A stretch of 34,271 nucleotides of DNA from Vicinamibacterales bacterium (GTDB lineage Bacteria; Acidobacteriota; Vicinamibacteria; Vicinamibacterales; CAVVIG01), in assembly GCA_025450765.1 (NCBI GenBank), contig JANWLS010000144.1, positions 1 to 34,271 on the forward strand. Reading direction: 5' to 3'. Made by a program: the position numbers and the translations under genes. The notes under the pieces were generated by a model that ran no database searches, was not told where the DNA came from, and saw only the letters and a list, made by a program, of their open reading frames with translations. Positions 6,041 to 15,369 of the stretch are shown here, piece by piece; positions within the stretch are counted from its first letter, which is position 1; each line of letters begins with the position of its first letter.

Positions 6041-8095
6041 TCAGAAAAAGGGCGACAAAACGACTTGCCGGATGTGTTCCGCGTCAAACCCACCGAAGAG
6101 CACGTACGCCGCCGTGGCGGCCCAAAACAGCACGGCGGCGCTCCTGAAGACCCGCCGATGATAGGGGACGCCGACAGACAGCAGCGCCAGCATCAGGAAT
6201 AGCTCATACGTCGTCCGTTGGCCATTCCCCACGTACACCCAGACCGCCTTGTAGTTGAGGGAAACGGCCACCGCCCCGTACACGACCGCCGCGACGCTCA
6301 CCGGGCCTGGAGCGAGGACCGCCGCCCAGACGGCCAGGACTGCGCCCGCCGTGATAACAAAGGGATACCAGGTCCCGGCGCGAGCAAACTGCTCAATCCC
6401 CCCGTAGTACTGATGATGGTGGATCAGCGTCCAGAGCGTGCGGATGCCGGCGAACGGCACGCCGAGATCGTGTGAATTGAAGAACAACCCGTGGAGCCCC
6501 CACGTCGGCCAGAAGACCCAACCGACATAGAGCCGCCAGATCGCCACGGGCGCGAAGGCGATCACGGTGAGCCGCACGGCGTCACGTCGGCCTGCGGAGA
6601 TCAGCGTGGCAGCGGCGAGCGCCAGCACGAGCACCGTGCCAGTCTCGCGCACCAGCAACGAGCACGCGAGCAGGAAGCCGGCCCACGCGTACCGACGCTG
6701 CAGCCAGCACCAGTACCCCCCGAGCAGCAGCGCGCCGGCGATTGGTTCTGGGAGGCTCACCTGCACCGACTCCCAGAATCCCGGAACAAGGAGGACGAGC
6801 AACCCCCAGCACGGACTGGCTCCGACCTCACGGGCGACAGCCGCCAGGATGAAGCCCGTGAGGAACAGCGCGGCCAGCACCAGGCCCATCATCGTGGCTG
6901 GATATCGCGGCCAGTGTCCCAGCGAGACGAGGTCGGTCAGCAGCGGGAATCCAATCCTGCCGTAGCGGTACGGCGGCGCGTCGATGAAACGGCCGTACAC
7001 GGCGGGCTGTCCGCGGTACGTGCGCAGGAACGGATCGTAGGCCTCCAGGTACATGAACTGGGCGTCGTACCCGCCATCGCCCAATTGCAGCGTCTGGCGG
7101 ATGTCTTGTCGCTGGTTCAGGGTCGGGTCGGCGTCGTACCACTCGTGCCCGAGCATCAGAAAGCCGCTGAAGTTGCCCCCATAGTTGCGGTCCAGATCGT
7201 AGTGGACCAGGCGGCCGTAGGCGGTCAGCACGAGCACGCCGATCAGGACCGGCGCCACCCACGCTCGATATCGCTGCCGCCGATACCAGCTCGCCACCGC
7301 GGCGGCGGCCGTCCAGACGCGAGGCGCACCCACGAGCAGGACGCCTTCTGCGAACGCCGTCTCCGACACCAGCACTCGGTACGGCGACGCCAGCGCCGAG
7401 CCGAACACCAGTCCAAAGAAGATCGTTGTCGCAGCCGCCAGGCCCCACCAGAGCGCTCGAAGCCCCGGTCGCATCGCTGCCGGCGGAAGGAGAAAGAGGA
7501 GCGTGATGACGAGCCCCACCCACAGCACCGAAGCGGTCGTCGGCGAGCGATACCGGTGAGAAGCCGCGGGGATGATGACCAGGTCGTAGGCCCGTGTGGC
7601 CCCATGATGTGTGGCGAGCTCGAGATACTCGAGAGACCAGGGCGCATCCGGACCGGTGATGAGAATCCGATGATCGCCTGCGCTCCAGGCCCCGGTCACG
7701 GCGCAGTCGACACGTCGAGCGGGCCCTGGCTTCACGATGACGCGACAGATGACGCGGCCATCCGTCTGAAACGTGAACGCCGCCGGGGCCGTCGCGTCGT
7801 TCTCGAGGCGCGCGATCATCGCGAAGGGCGTTTCGAGATCCCCGACCAGTATCCGCGGATCAGGCGTCACGAGCAGGCGACCGGCCGACGACGAAAGAGG
7901 CGCCGTCACCACCTTGAATCGCTCGGCATGGAACTCCACGTACACGCGCGAAGCGAAGACCGCACACAGCGCGGTCGCAATCAGCAGTGCTGGCGCAATA
8001 CGGGACAGCGAGAGAAGCCTTCGGTCGCGAGGCACGGATGCCCGACCGGGGAGTGCCTGCCTTGCACCGTTCTGGGGAGCGGCAACACGCGTCAT
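6041..8095 (-). CDS. Polytopic membrane protein, GT-C glycosyltransferase-like
   Basis: 684 residues from ATG 8095 with one N-terminal helix, an extracytoplasmic beta-rich domain of about 150 residues, and then roughly ten or more hydrophobic segments. The block GDGGYDAQFMYLEAYDP (about 338-354) followed by PPYRYGRIGFPLL resembles the conserved loop YDGQFYY...YRYxRIxYPLL of integral membrane proteins related to GT-C sugar transferases, which use polyprenyl-linked sugars. No other glycan genes flank it apart from a methyltransferase relic, whose stop overlaps this start by ATGA; that overlap is why I prefer 8095 over the upstream ATG at 8362. Substrate unknown. Confidence 0.6.
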   Translation of the reverse strand: MTRVAAPQNGARQALPGRASVPRDRRLLSLSRIAPALLIATALCAVFASRVYVEFHAERFKVVTAPLSSSAGRLLVTPDPRILVGDLETPFAMIARLENDATAPAAFTFQTDGRVICRVIVKPGPARRVDCAVTGAWSAGDHRILITGPDAPWSLEYLELATHHGATRAYDLVIIPAASHRYRSPTTASVLWVGLVITLLFLLPPAAMRPGLRALWWGLAAATTIFFGLVFGSALASPYRVLVSETAFAEGVLLVGAPRVWTAAAAVASWYRRQRYRAWVAPVLIGVLVLTAYGRLVHYDLDRNYGGNFSGFLMLGHEWYDADPTLNQRQDIRQTLQLGDGGYDAQFMYLEAYDPFLRTYRGQPAVYGRFIDAPPYRYGRIGFPLLTDLVSLGHWPRYPATMMGLVLAALFLTGFILAAVAREVGASPCWGLLVLLVPGFWESVQVSLPEPIAGALLLGGYWCWLQRRYAWAGFLLACSLLVRETGTVLVLALAAATLISAGRRDAVRLTVIAFAPVAIWRLYVGWVFWPTWGLHGLFFNSHDLGVPFAGIRTLWTLIHHHQYYGGIEQFARAGTWYPFVITAGAVLAVWAAVLAPGPVSVAAVVYGAVAVSLNYKAVWVYVGNGQRTTYELFLMLALLSVGVPYHRRVFRSAAVLFWAATAAYVLFGGFDAEHIRQVVLSPFF

Positions 8096-8345
8096 CGGCG
8101 GGCGTGAAAGACCGCGCGATCCTGCCGGCACGCGGCATGCCGCGTGTTTCGGTGAGTGGCCCAGTGCTTTACCGCCCGTGCCGTCCGGTACAGCGGCCCC
8201 GGGAGCGGAGTGGTGATCTGCACGTCCGTGAAGCCGACGGCCTTCCGGAAGCAACCGGCTCCAGCGCGCCGAGCGGATCGCGGAGGTGGGACAGCACGCA
8301 GATGAACAGCACGAGCTCTCGAACCGGGCATGCGGCGAGAGTATA
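8092..8345 (-). pseudogene. Degenerate SAM-dependent methyltransferase fragment
   Basis: Two pieces in different frames resemble one class I methyltransferase: ELVLFICVLSHLRDPLGALE (about 8320-8258), like the post-motif region HLRDPLGAL, and CFRKAVGFTDVQITTPLPGP to the stop at 8092, like the C-terminal strands. The first part of the enzyme, including the SAM-binding glycine motif, is absent and a frameshift joins the pieces near 8255. The stop overlaps the start of the membrane protein by ATGA, suggesting a former two-gene operon. Short and from memory, so moderate to low certainty. Confidence 0.35.
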
Positions 8346-8466
8346 CCAACCTCAGCCGGCATCTCCCTCCCAGGTGTTGATCGAACGAAATCCCTTGGCA
8401 GAGTTGGCGGGGTTCCGTGAAGCGGTGCGTGCGCGCGTTAGTACGGATGGCGAGCAGGCCGAACGG

Positions 8467-9095
8467 TCATGAGGTCGTCATCGCGACCTCTCGCTCGGGA
8501 GGAACCGGCATGGCGCCGAGAATGCGTGCGATGCCGATTGGGGGACCGCCAAAAACCGGTGAGGGGAGGTCCTGGATCGGTTCGCCATCGACCACGTTGA
8601 AGACCGTCGCACTGTGGCCCGGCACATCGGCCGAATAGCCGGCCCCGAAATAGCCGTTGTAGTTGTAGAACACATCCAGTTCGAAAGCGCCATTGCCGGT
8701 CATCAGCGCGAGGTACGAACCGTCTCCACTGCCGGGCAGGGTGTACGGCGAGCACGTCATCGCCGCCGGCCCCGCCGGTCCGGCCGGTCCGGCCGGACCC
8801 ATCGCGCCGACGTCACCCTTCGGACCTTGCAACCCTTGCGCACCTGGTGCGCCTGTGGGGCCTTGTGGCCCTGGCGCTCCCTGCGGACCGGTGGCACCGA
8901 TCGTCACGTTGAACGCGCCGAATCGCGATGCATCATCATCATCATCGTCATCGCCGCGATCGTGACGGCCGCGCTGCGCACGAACGGACCGTGAGCAGGT
9001 AGGTACCCGGCGGCAGCGCCGGGGAAGGCAGTGTGGCGACGACCTGCGACGGCGTCGCGCTCTTATACAGGAACCTCAGCCGTAACGCAATGCCG
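8467..9095 (-). pseudogene. Collagen-like repeat protein, frameshifted
   Basis: The intact stretch 8467-8907 codes for [20 protein letters not shown] followed by more Gly-X-Y triplets (about 14 in all) and a 97-residue globular C-terminal part with no motif I can name. Upstream, in another frame, SATPSQVVATLPSPALPPGT and then YLLTV match the beta-sandwich segment that normally precedes these triplets in related bacterial proteins. The two parts are out of frame by one base, and a run of CAT triplets (about 8932-8947) lies at the break, suggesting slippage. No secretion signal or start with ribosome site was found. Probably a decayed surface protein; an ATG at 8907 could still give a short product. 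Confidence 0.55.
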
Positions 9096-9160
9096 ACCCG
9101 TGAGCGTGGCCGGCGCGTTCAACGTGCCGGATTGACGGCTGCAGATCCAGGCAGGCGATC

Positions 9161-11809
9161 TCAGAGCCGGACGGCCTGGCCGTCGGAGCTGACCGACGTC
9201 GCAGTGCGCGCGCGGAAGACGTCCGCGATGGCCTGCACGTGCGGGCGCTTGAGCATGCCATCAACGGTGCACGTGGTGTCCAGGAACACACTCTCGCAAT
9301 CGTCGGCGAGCGGCCGCCAGCGATGCGGCGCAAACGCCGAGTGCAGCCATTCCCGGTTGGGCAGGACCATCACGAGGCGCGCGGCCACCCGCTGTGGGGT
9401 GTAGCGGCGGATCGCCGAGAGCGTCGCGCGCTCGAGCGGCCGGCGCCGCTCCATGATTTCCTCTATCTCGCGTTCAGACGATCGTTTCGGGACGCGGAGC
9501 CGCTTCGCCAGCGACGCCAGGTACCGGCGGTTCGCCTCGTTGGTCGGCCGCGAGGCCATGGCGGTGGCGCGCGCGATGGCGCGCCTCGCGAGCTGGTAGC
9601 GGAACGCCGAGGGATGCGGCGCTCCGAGCAACACGACCCGCTCCACGATCGCACCGCGGGCCTGGAGCTCGCGGGCGAGTGCGAAGGCAATCGTGCCGCC
9701 CGCGCAGTAGCCGACCAGCACGTAGGGACCTTCCGGCCGCGCCGCCTGGATTTCGTCGGCGAAGTACGCCGCGAGCGTCTCGACTGACGCGAGGGGCTCA
9801 CCACCGGCGTCGCCGCCGGGGGGCTGCAGGGCGAAGAACGGCGCCTCGCCGCTGAGCTCGTCGGCCAGCGCGCGATAGCAGAGCACGTCGCCATTGTGGC
9901 CGGGCACGCCGAAAATCGGCACGCCCGCTCCGTGCGGCTGAAGGGGGACGAGCGCAGACGACGCGTCGGCCGTCCGGCTCGCATCTCGTGGCGACCCGAC
10001 GGCCGCCGACGCGCTCGCCGGACGCGCGGACACGAAACCGTCCACCGCGCCTGCCAGCTCACGAAGGGTCGGATACTCCACCATGTGGCGAAGCTGCACA
10101 TCGACGCCGAACGTCTGGCCCATCCGGGCCACCGCCTGCAGCGCGAGCAGTGAATGTCCGCCGAGCAGGAAGAAGTTGTCGTCGGGCCCGACGGCGGGCA
10201 CACGCAGGAGGTCCCGCCAGATATCGGCCACCGCCGATTCAGTGGGCGTATCGAGCGCCGCGGTCGATGCGAGCGGCGCGTGGACCGGCGCCGGCAGCGC
10301 CTGGCGATCGAGCTTGCCGTTGCCGGTCAGCGGAAACGCCTCGAGCGCGACCACCTGCGCCGGCACCATGTAGGCGGGCAGCCGCCCGCGCAGGAACTCG
10401 CGTAGCAGCTCGGGCGCCGGCTTCTGCCCCTCGCAAGGGATGACGTACGCGACGAGCTGCTTATCTCCAGGGCGATCTTCCCGCACCACCACGACTGCCG
10501 AACGCACCGCCTCGTGAGACAGGAGCGCGCCTTCGATCTCGCCGGGCTCGATGCGGTGCCCGCGCAGCTTGATCTGCTCATCGGCCCGCCCGACGTACTC
10601 GAGCACCTCGCCATCGCGTATCCGCACGAGGTCGCCCGTGCGATACATCTTCGCGTCCGGGTCGCCGCCGAACGGATCGGCCAGGAACCGCTCGGCCGTC
10701 AGGGCCGGCCGGTTCAAGTAGCCGCGCGCGACGCCGCGGCCGCCGATGTACAGCTCGCCGATGTCGCCGCGTGCGACCGGTGCGCCCCCCGGGTCGAGCA
10801 CGTACAACGCGGTGTTCGCGATGGGCCGCCCGATCGCCACCGGGCCCTGCGAGGAGTCCGACGGCTGCACTTCGTACGTGCAGCAGCCGACGACGGTTTC
10901 TGTCGGCCCGTACTCGTTGATGATCCGCGTCGCGGGTGCGTGGACCCGCCACGGCTGCACCATCTCGGCCGTGAGCTGTTCGCCGCCGACGACGAGCAGG
11001 CGCGTCAGCCCGGCCAGCTCGGTCGGCGGAAGCTGCGCCGTGAGCAGCTCGAGGTGCGAGGGCGTGAGCTTCACGAGCGCACGGTCCGGACGACGCCGAA
11101 GCGCCGCGATGAGCGCCTCGACACCCACATCGTCCGGCAACAGCTCAATCGAGCCGCCAGCCAGCAGGGCGGGATAGAGACTCGTGACCGTCAGGTCGAA
11201 CGACAAGGCGCTGTGCACCGGCACGGACGCCGTGGCGTCGACCTTGTATTCCGCCGTCGCCCAGCACAGATAATTGACGAGACCGCGATGGAGCACCAGC
11301 GCGCCCTTCGGCCGGCCGGTCGAGCCGGACGTGAACATCACGTACGCCGGGTCATCCGGCGTGCTGGTTCGTCCGAGGTCGTGCGCCGGCTGCGCGTCGA
11401 TGAGGTCGGCGTCCCGATCGAGATTGATCAGCGCCTCCACGAGCCCGGCCACTCTGCCGCTCGAGGCGGCGTGGGTCAGCACCAGCTGCACGCCGGCATC
11501 CGCGGCCATGAAGGCCAGGCGTTGACGCGGCGATGTGGGCTCCAGCGGGACGTAGGCGGCGCCGGCTTTCAAGGACGCGAGCACGGCCACGACCATCTCC
11601 GGGCGCCTGTCGAGGCAGATACCGACCCGTGTGCCTGGGCCGACCTGGTGCAGGCGCAGGACGTGCGCGAGCTGGTTGGCTCGGCCGTTCAGCTCGCCGT
11701 ACGTGAGGTGCCGACCGTCGCAGACGACAGCCGTGGCAGCGGGGTTGGCAGCGGCTTGTTGTTCGAAGAGCTCGTGAACACAGTGATCGTGAGCGGACGC
11801 GACGCGCAT
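9161..11809 (-). CDS. Single-module non-ribosomal peptide synthetase (A-T-TE) without condensation domain
   Basis: 882 residues. The adenylation domain has YVMFTSGSTGRPKG (156-169), NEYGPTE (298-304), YRTGDLVR (389-396), GRADEQIKLRGHRIEPGEIE (407-426) and NGKLDR with the catalytic Lys499. The carrier domain has LLGGHS with Ser553 for phosphopantetheine. The thioesterase (about 625-870) has GYCAGG with Cys702 at the nucleophile position. At the usual acid position the sequence is LLGAPHP (Gly729), and at the usual GDH position it is TVDGML (Val849), so the canonical Asp and His are not visible. The acid-pocket region reads FDLTVTSLY; substrate cannot be assigned. A domain order A-T-TE implies activation and release of a single amino or aryl acid. 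An AGGAG lies unusually close to the ATG. It follows the acyl-CoA dehydrogenase on the same strand. Confidence 0.92.
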   Translation of the reverse strand: MRVASAHDHCVHELFEQQAAANPAATAVVCDGRHLTYGELNGRANQLAHVLRLHQVGPGTRVGICLDRRPEMVVAVLASLKAGAAYVPLEPTSPRQRLAFMAADAGVQLVLTHAASSGRVAGLVEALINLDRDADLIDAQPAHDLGRTSTPDDPAYVMFTSGSTGRPKGALVLHRGLVNYLCWATAEYKVDATASVPVHSALSFDLTVTSLYPALLAGGSIELLPDDVGVEALIAALRRRPDRALVKLTPSHLELLTAQLPPTELAGLTRLLVVGGEQLTAEMVQPWRVHAPATRIINEYGPTETVVGCCTYEVQPSDSSQGPVAIGRPIANTALYVLDPGGAPVARGDIGELYIGGRGVARGYLNRPALTAERFLADPFGGDPDAKMYRTGDLVRIRDGEVLEYVGRADEQIKLRGHRIEPGEIEGALLSHEAVRSAVVVVREDRPGDKQLVAYVIPCEGQKPAPELLREFLRGRLPAYMVPAQVVALEAFPLTGNGKLDRQALPAPVHAPLASTAALDTPTESAVADIWRDLLRVPAVGPDDNFFLLGGHSLLALQAVARMGQTFGVDVQLRHMVEYPTLRELAGAVDGFVSARPASASAAVGSPRDASRTADASSALVPLQPHGAGVPIFGVPGHNGDVLCYRALADELSGEAPFFALQPPGGDAGGEPLASVETLAAYFADEIQAARPEGPYVLVGYCAGGTIAFALARELQARGAIVERVVLLGAPHPSAFRYQLARRAIARATAMASRPTNEANRRYLASLAKRLRVPKRSSEREIEEIMERRRPLERATLSAIRRYTPQRVAARLVMVLPNREWLHSAFAPHRWRPLADDCESVFLDTTCTVDGMLKRPHVQAIADVFRARTATSVSSDGQAVRL

Positions 11810-11920
11810 ACTCCTAACGTAACGCGCGTCGAAGCGGCGGAAGGCTGGTCACAGGAAATTCCCCGCACGGCTGAGGGGATCGCCACCGTGCGGCTGCCGG
11901 AATTCCCCTGAGGTGGCGGG

Positions 11921-13084
11921 TCAGAGCGACGAGGCGATCAGCTCCTTCAAGACCTCGTTGGCGCCGCCGTAGATGCGCGGTGCGCGTGCGTTCACCCACA
12001 TCCGGGCGATGGGCGAGTCCAGCACGTATCCCAACCCGCCGTGGAGTTGCAGGCAGGCGTCGAGCACCCGCCACTCGCAGTCGGTCAGCCAGCTCTTGGC
12101 CATCGCCGCGGTGGCGCCATCGAGCGTGCCGCCGAGAAACCGCCGGACACAGTCGTCGAGGAAGACGCGTCCGACACGCGCGTGGGTGGCGCAATCGGCC
12201 AGCGTGAACCGCGTGTGCTGCAGATCCATCAGCGGGCCGCCGAACGCCCGTCGTTCCCTCGCGTGGCGCGTGGTGAGGGCGAGCGCGCGCTCCGCGGTCG
12301 CGATCGCGCTTACGGCAATCATCAGCCGCTCGTAGGGGAGCTGCTCGACGATCTGCGTGAATCCCTGGCCCTCGGTCCCCAGCAGATTGGCCGCCGGCAC
12401 GCGCACCTCGTCGAAGAACAGCTCGCAGGTGTCCTGTTCGTGCATGCCGATCTTGTCGAACGGCTGGCTGGCGCAGTAGCCGGGCAGGTCGTGCGTTTCG
12501 GCCACGAGGAGCGACATCCCGATGGCGGCGGGCCGGTCGGGGGCGGTCTTCACCAGCAGGCACACCAGGTCCGCCAGGGCACCATTGTTGATGAGCTTCT
12601 TGGTGCCGTTGACGATGTAGTCGTGTGTGTGGCGCTGCGCGGTGGTCTGGATGGCGGCGACATCCGAGCCGGCGCCCGGCTCGGTGAGCGCGATCGCACC
12701 CACCAGCTCGCCGCGGGCCATGCGGGGCAGCCAGCGGCGCTTCTGCTCGTCGCTGCCGTACTTCAGGATGTACCAGGCGACGTAATTCTGCGGCCCGACG
12801 CCAAATTGAATTCCGGCGCGCGCCAGCTCTTCGATCACCACCGCGTCGTGCGCAGCCGTTCCGCCGCCACCGCCGAATGTCTCGGGCACGCTGGCCAGCA
12901 GAAGACCGGCCTGCCCCGCCGCGGCCCACGCGGCCCGGTCCGGGCGTTTGTTGGCGCGCCAGCGGTCCACGTGCGGGACGAAGCGCGTCTCGATGAGCGC
13001 TCGAACCGTCCGGCGGAAGCCGCGCAGCTCGTCAGTCATCCAGGATGGTTCGGAGCTCGATCCTGCCGCCATCGTCTGCATCAT
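11921..13084 (-). CDS. Acyl-CoA dehydrogenase family flavoenzyme
   Basis: 387 residues, the normal family length. Recognisable are the FAD/substrate segment [20 protein letters not shown], the [13 protein letters not shown] strand, the helix [20 protein letters not shown] with a Glu at the position used as catalytic base in long-chain and isovaleryl-type enzymes, and the C-terminal [17 protein letters not shown]. The reaction is alpha,beta-dehydrogenation of an acyl thioester. It lies 111 bases before the A-T-TE synthetase on the same strand, so it may oxidise the carrier-bound acyl group as the prolyl-carrier dehydrogenases of pyrrole pathways do, or supply an unsaturated precursor; it could equally be an ordinary CoA enzyme. 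Start at 13084 is supported by an upstream GAGG; ATG 13081 is possible. Confidence 0.88.
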   Translation of the reverse strand: MMQTMAAGSSSEPSWMTDELRGFRRTVRALIETRFVPHVDRWRANKRPDRAAWAAAGQAGLLLASVPETFGGGGGTAAHDAVVIEELARAGIQFGVGPQNYVAWYILKYGSDEQKRRWLPRMARGELVGAIALTEPGAGSDVAAIQTTAQRHTHDYIVNGTKKLINNGALADLVCLLVKTAPDRPAAIGMSLLVAETHDLPGYCASQPFDKIGMHEQDTCELFFDEVRVPAANLLGTEGQGFTQIVEQLPYERLMIAVSAIATAERALALTTRHARERRAFGGPLMDLQHTRFTLADCATHARVGRVFLDDCVRRFLGGTLDGATAAMAKSWLTDCEWRVLDACLQLHGGLGYVLDSPIARMWVNARAPRIYGGANEVLKELIASSL

Positions 13085-13117
13085 CGCCTCACCTGTTCGC
13101 GTCAGCGCCCGCGGCCT

Positions 13118-13146
13118 AGTTAAACAAAGATACCCGCAGCTGTCCA
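13118..13146 (-). promoter_or_regulatory. Candidate sigma-70 promoter for the dehydrogenase-synthetase pair
   Basis: On the minus strand TGGACA (13146-13141) and TTAACT (13123-13118) are 17 bases apart, about 34 bases upstream of the dehydrogenase ATG. It is the only AT-rich patch in the divergent spacer to the M23 gene. Sequence match only. Confidence 0.4.
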
Positions 13147-13216
13147 GATCATCCGTTCGAATTTCGAGCCTTCTGGCCGAGCTTTTCCACCGACTCTGCG
13201 GTATCATCGATCCGCT

Positions 13217-14677
13217 ATGCGTACTTTGTTCCGCCTGCTCGTTGTGCTCGTCCTGCTCGTTGCCATCGGATTCGGAATTGCCTGGTTCGCCGCCGGCCGT
13301 GCGACACCGCCCGTCATCGAAATCCAGAGTCCCGCGAAGGTGATCGGCCAGAAGGGGACGCTCACCGTCTCGGTGCAGGCACCACGGGGCAAGTTCACGG
13401 CCGTGACGGTCGCGGTCGAGCAGAACGGCAAGGAGACGCCGCTCTTCTCGCTGAGCGGACCCGGCACCGCCACCGTCGCGCAGGAAACGGCGGATCGCAT
13501 CCGCATCAGCGAGCCGTTCGGCAAGCAGGCCGTGCCCGCGCTCACCGCCGGCGACGCGCGCATCGTCGCGACCGCCACGCGCCCATCGTTTTTCGGGCTG
13601 CGCGAGGTGAGCGCCACGATGACGCGCGACATCAAGGTGCAGTTGACGGCGCCGCTCGTGCAGGTCGTCTCGACGAAGCACTACATCAACCTGGGCGGAT
13701 CGGAATTCATCATCTATCGGGTGAACCCGCCGGACGTGGAGTCGGGCGTCAAGGTCGGCGACATCGTCTATCGCGGCTTCTCGGCGCAGGCGGCCGGCAT
13801 TCCGCACGCCGACCCTGGCCTGAAGATCGCCGTCTTCGCCCTGCGCTACGACCAGGACCTGAACACGCCGATGGAAGTGTTCGCCCGTGACGAGGCGGGC
13901 AACGAAGGCACGGCGCAGTTCGATCACCAGGTGTTCCCGAAGACGTTCCGGCGCAGCACGATTGATATCAATGATGCCTTCCTGCAGCGCGTGGTACCGC
14001 CGATCATCCAGCAGACTCCGCAACTCGGCGTCTCGATCAGCGGCCCCGGCGATCTCCTGCCGGCGTTCCTGAAGGCGAACGGCGAGCTCCGGCGGATCGA
14101 CGCGCAGAAGATTGCATCGTACGCGGCGCAAACCGCGCCGCGGATGCTGTGGAACGGTCCGTTCATCCAGCTTGGCAATTCGGCCGTGGAGTCGGCGTTC
14201 GCCGATCACCGCACGTATCTTCACGACGGGAAGGAAATCGACCAGCAGGTGCATCTCGGCTTCGATCTCGCCGTCACCAGCAACGTGCCCGTCGCCGCGG
14301 CAAACGACGGGACGATCGTGCACGCGAGCTATCTCGGGATTTACGGGAACTGCATCATCATCGATCACGGGCTGGGCGTACAGTCGCTCTACGGCCACCT
14401 CTCCTCGTTTGCGGTGAAGGTGGGCGACACGGTGAAGAAGGGCCAGATCATCGGCCACAGCGGCGCCACCGGCATGGCCGGCGGCGACCATCTGCACTTC
14501 ACGATGCTGGTCGACGGGCAGATGGTGAACCCGGTGGAGTGGTGGGACGCCCACTGGATTGCCGACCGCGTGCTGCGGAAGCTCGACGCCGTGGACGGCG
14601 AGAGCCAGGCGGCCGCCGTCGATCGGCCCGCCGCCGAAGCGCCGCACCGCCGCGCGCGCCGTCGCCATCGCGGCTAG
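13217..14677 (+). CDS. Membrane-anchored M23 (LytM-type) metallopeptidase
   Basis: 486 residues with an N-terminal signal anchor (FRLLVVLVLLVAIGFGIAWF), then a long beta-rich region of about 300 residues with Ig-like character, then the peptidase domain. The zinc ligands are visible: HLGFD with His346 and Asp350, and HLHF with His425 and His427; YGHL at 392-395 supplies the other catalytic His. M23 enzymes cut peptidoglycan cross-links, so this is probably a periplasmic cell-wall hydrolase. The C-terminal 30 residues are Arg/Ala-rich. It ends at the palindrome CTAG, which also carries the stop of the convergent MFS relic. Confidence 0.9.
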   Translation: MRTLFRLLVVLVLLVAIGFGIAWFAAGRATPPVIEIQSPAKVIGQKGTLTVSVQAPRGKFTAVTVAVEQNGKETPLFSLSGPGTATVAQETADRIRISEPFGKQAVPALTAGDARIVATATRPSFFGLREVSATMTRDIKVQLTAPLVQVVSTKHYINLGGSEFIIYRVNPPDVESGVKVGDIVYRGFSAQAAGIPHADPGLKIAVFALRYDQDLNTPMEVFARDEAGNEGTAQFDHQVFPKTFRRSTIDINDAFLQRVVPPIIQQTPQLGVSISGPGDLLPAFLKANGELRRIDAQKIASYAAQTAPRMLWNGPFIQLGNSAVESAFADHRTYLHDGKEIDQQVHLGFDLAVTSNVPVAAANDGTIVHASYLGIYGNCIIIDHGLGVQSLYGHLSSFAVKVGDTVKKGQIIGHSGATGMAGGDHLHFTMLVDGQMVNPVEWWDAHWIADRVLRKLDAVDGESQAAAVDRPAAEAPHRRARRRHRG

Positions 14678-15198
14678 GCCTTCCGATCCGACGCGCGCGC
14701 GGTGGCCACGTCGCGGAGATAGGCGCGGCGGGCGAACCAGGCGAGCACGCCGGCGCCTCCGAGCGGGATCAGCATGACGAGCAGCGTGTCGTGCAGGCCG
14801 CCGGCGCCGCCCCCGAACGTCTGATCCGCCGCGTACCCGAACAACACCGGCGCTGCGGCTTCCCCGCACTTCTGCAGGAAGGACCGCACCGATTCCGCAC
14901 GTCCCCACAATCCCGCGGGCATGATGTCGAGCCGCGCGGCGTCGAGCGGCGGATTCACCGCACCGAGGCCGATCCACCAAGTGGCCGACACGAAGGCCGC
15001 CAGCGCGGTCGTGCTGACGGACGCGGTGAGCAGCAGGCCGAGGTCCGTGCGCCCGATGCCGAAGGCGTGCTGCAGCGGCCGAGCCATCGCGCCAATCGCG
15101 CCCTTGTCCACACCGTCCAGCCCGAGCACGCACGCGCAGGTGATCACCGCGCGCATGCGCGCCGGCCCGCCGAGATGCTCCCGCCATGTCGCCCACAC
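14674..15198 (-). pseudogene. MFS transporter with a large internal deletion
   Basis: 174 residues where the family has about 400-450. The N-terminal part has LGLDGVDKGAIGAMARPLQH and helix 1-2 character; after TTALAAF it jumps to a segment resembling a late loop and the last two helices (WWIGLGAVNPPLDAARLDIM ... RSFLQKCGEAAAPVLFGYAA). The reading frame stays open across the joint, so the loss looks like an in-frame deletion of about 250 residues near 15010. Six to eight helices would be missing, so transport is unlikely. Starts at a GTG with no strong ribosome site. Confidence 0.6.
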
Positions 15199-15369
15199 GC
15201 CACACGGATGGGCATTGCATGTGCCATGACCGGATCACGTCTTGCACCGCTGCTCCACGACGCGTCACCACGCGCCGACCGGAGTCATCCACGATGCGCC
15301 CGCCGAATCAAAACCTGACACGCGCGTCCACTATCCACCGACGCCCCCGCCATCGACTCGCGGACGAAC

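Noticed and set aside
6491-8107. Plus-strand open frame of 538 codons
   Set aside because: Antisense to the polytopic membrane protein; highly charged shadow composition without motifs.
8373-8472. Plus-strand peptide LIERNPLAELAGFREAVRAR and on
   Set aside because: It looks coding-like but is 33 residues, starts at a GTG without ribosome site and matches no family I know.
8930-8948. Run of CAT/ATG triplets as a possible regulatory repeat
   Set aside because: Only about five perfect units; treated as part of the collagen-like gene break.
11825-11915. Imperfect hairpin CCGCACGG/CCGTGCGG between synthetase and dehydrogenase as an attenuator
   Set aside because: Eight-base stem with a long loop and no T-run; too weak to call in GC-rich sequence.
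11921-15292. Very long minus-strand open frame of 1,123 codons
   Set aside because: Only its last part (13084-11921) is the dehydrogenase; the rest is antisense to the M23 peptidase and has Arg/Ala-rich shadow composition.
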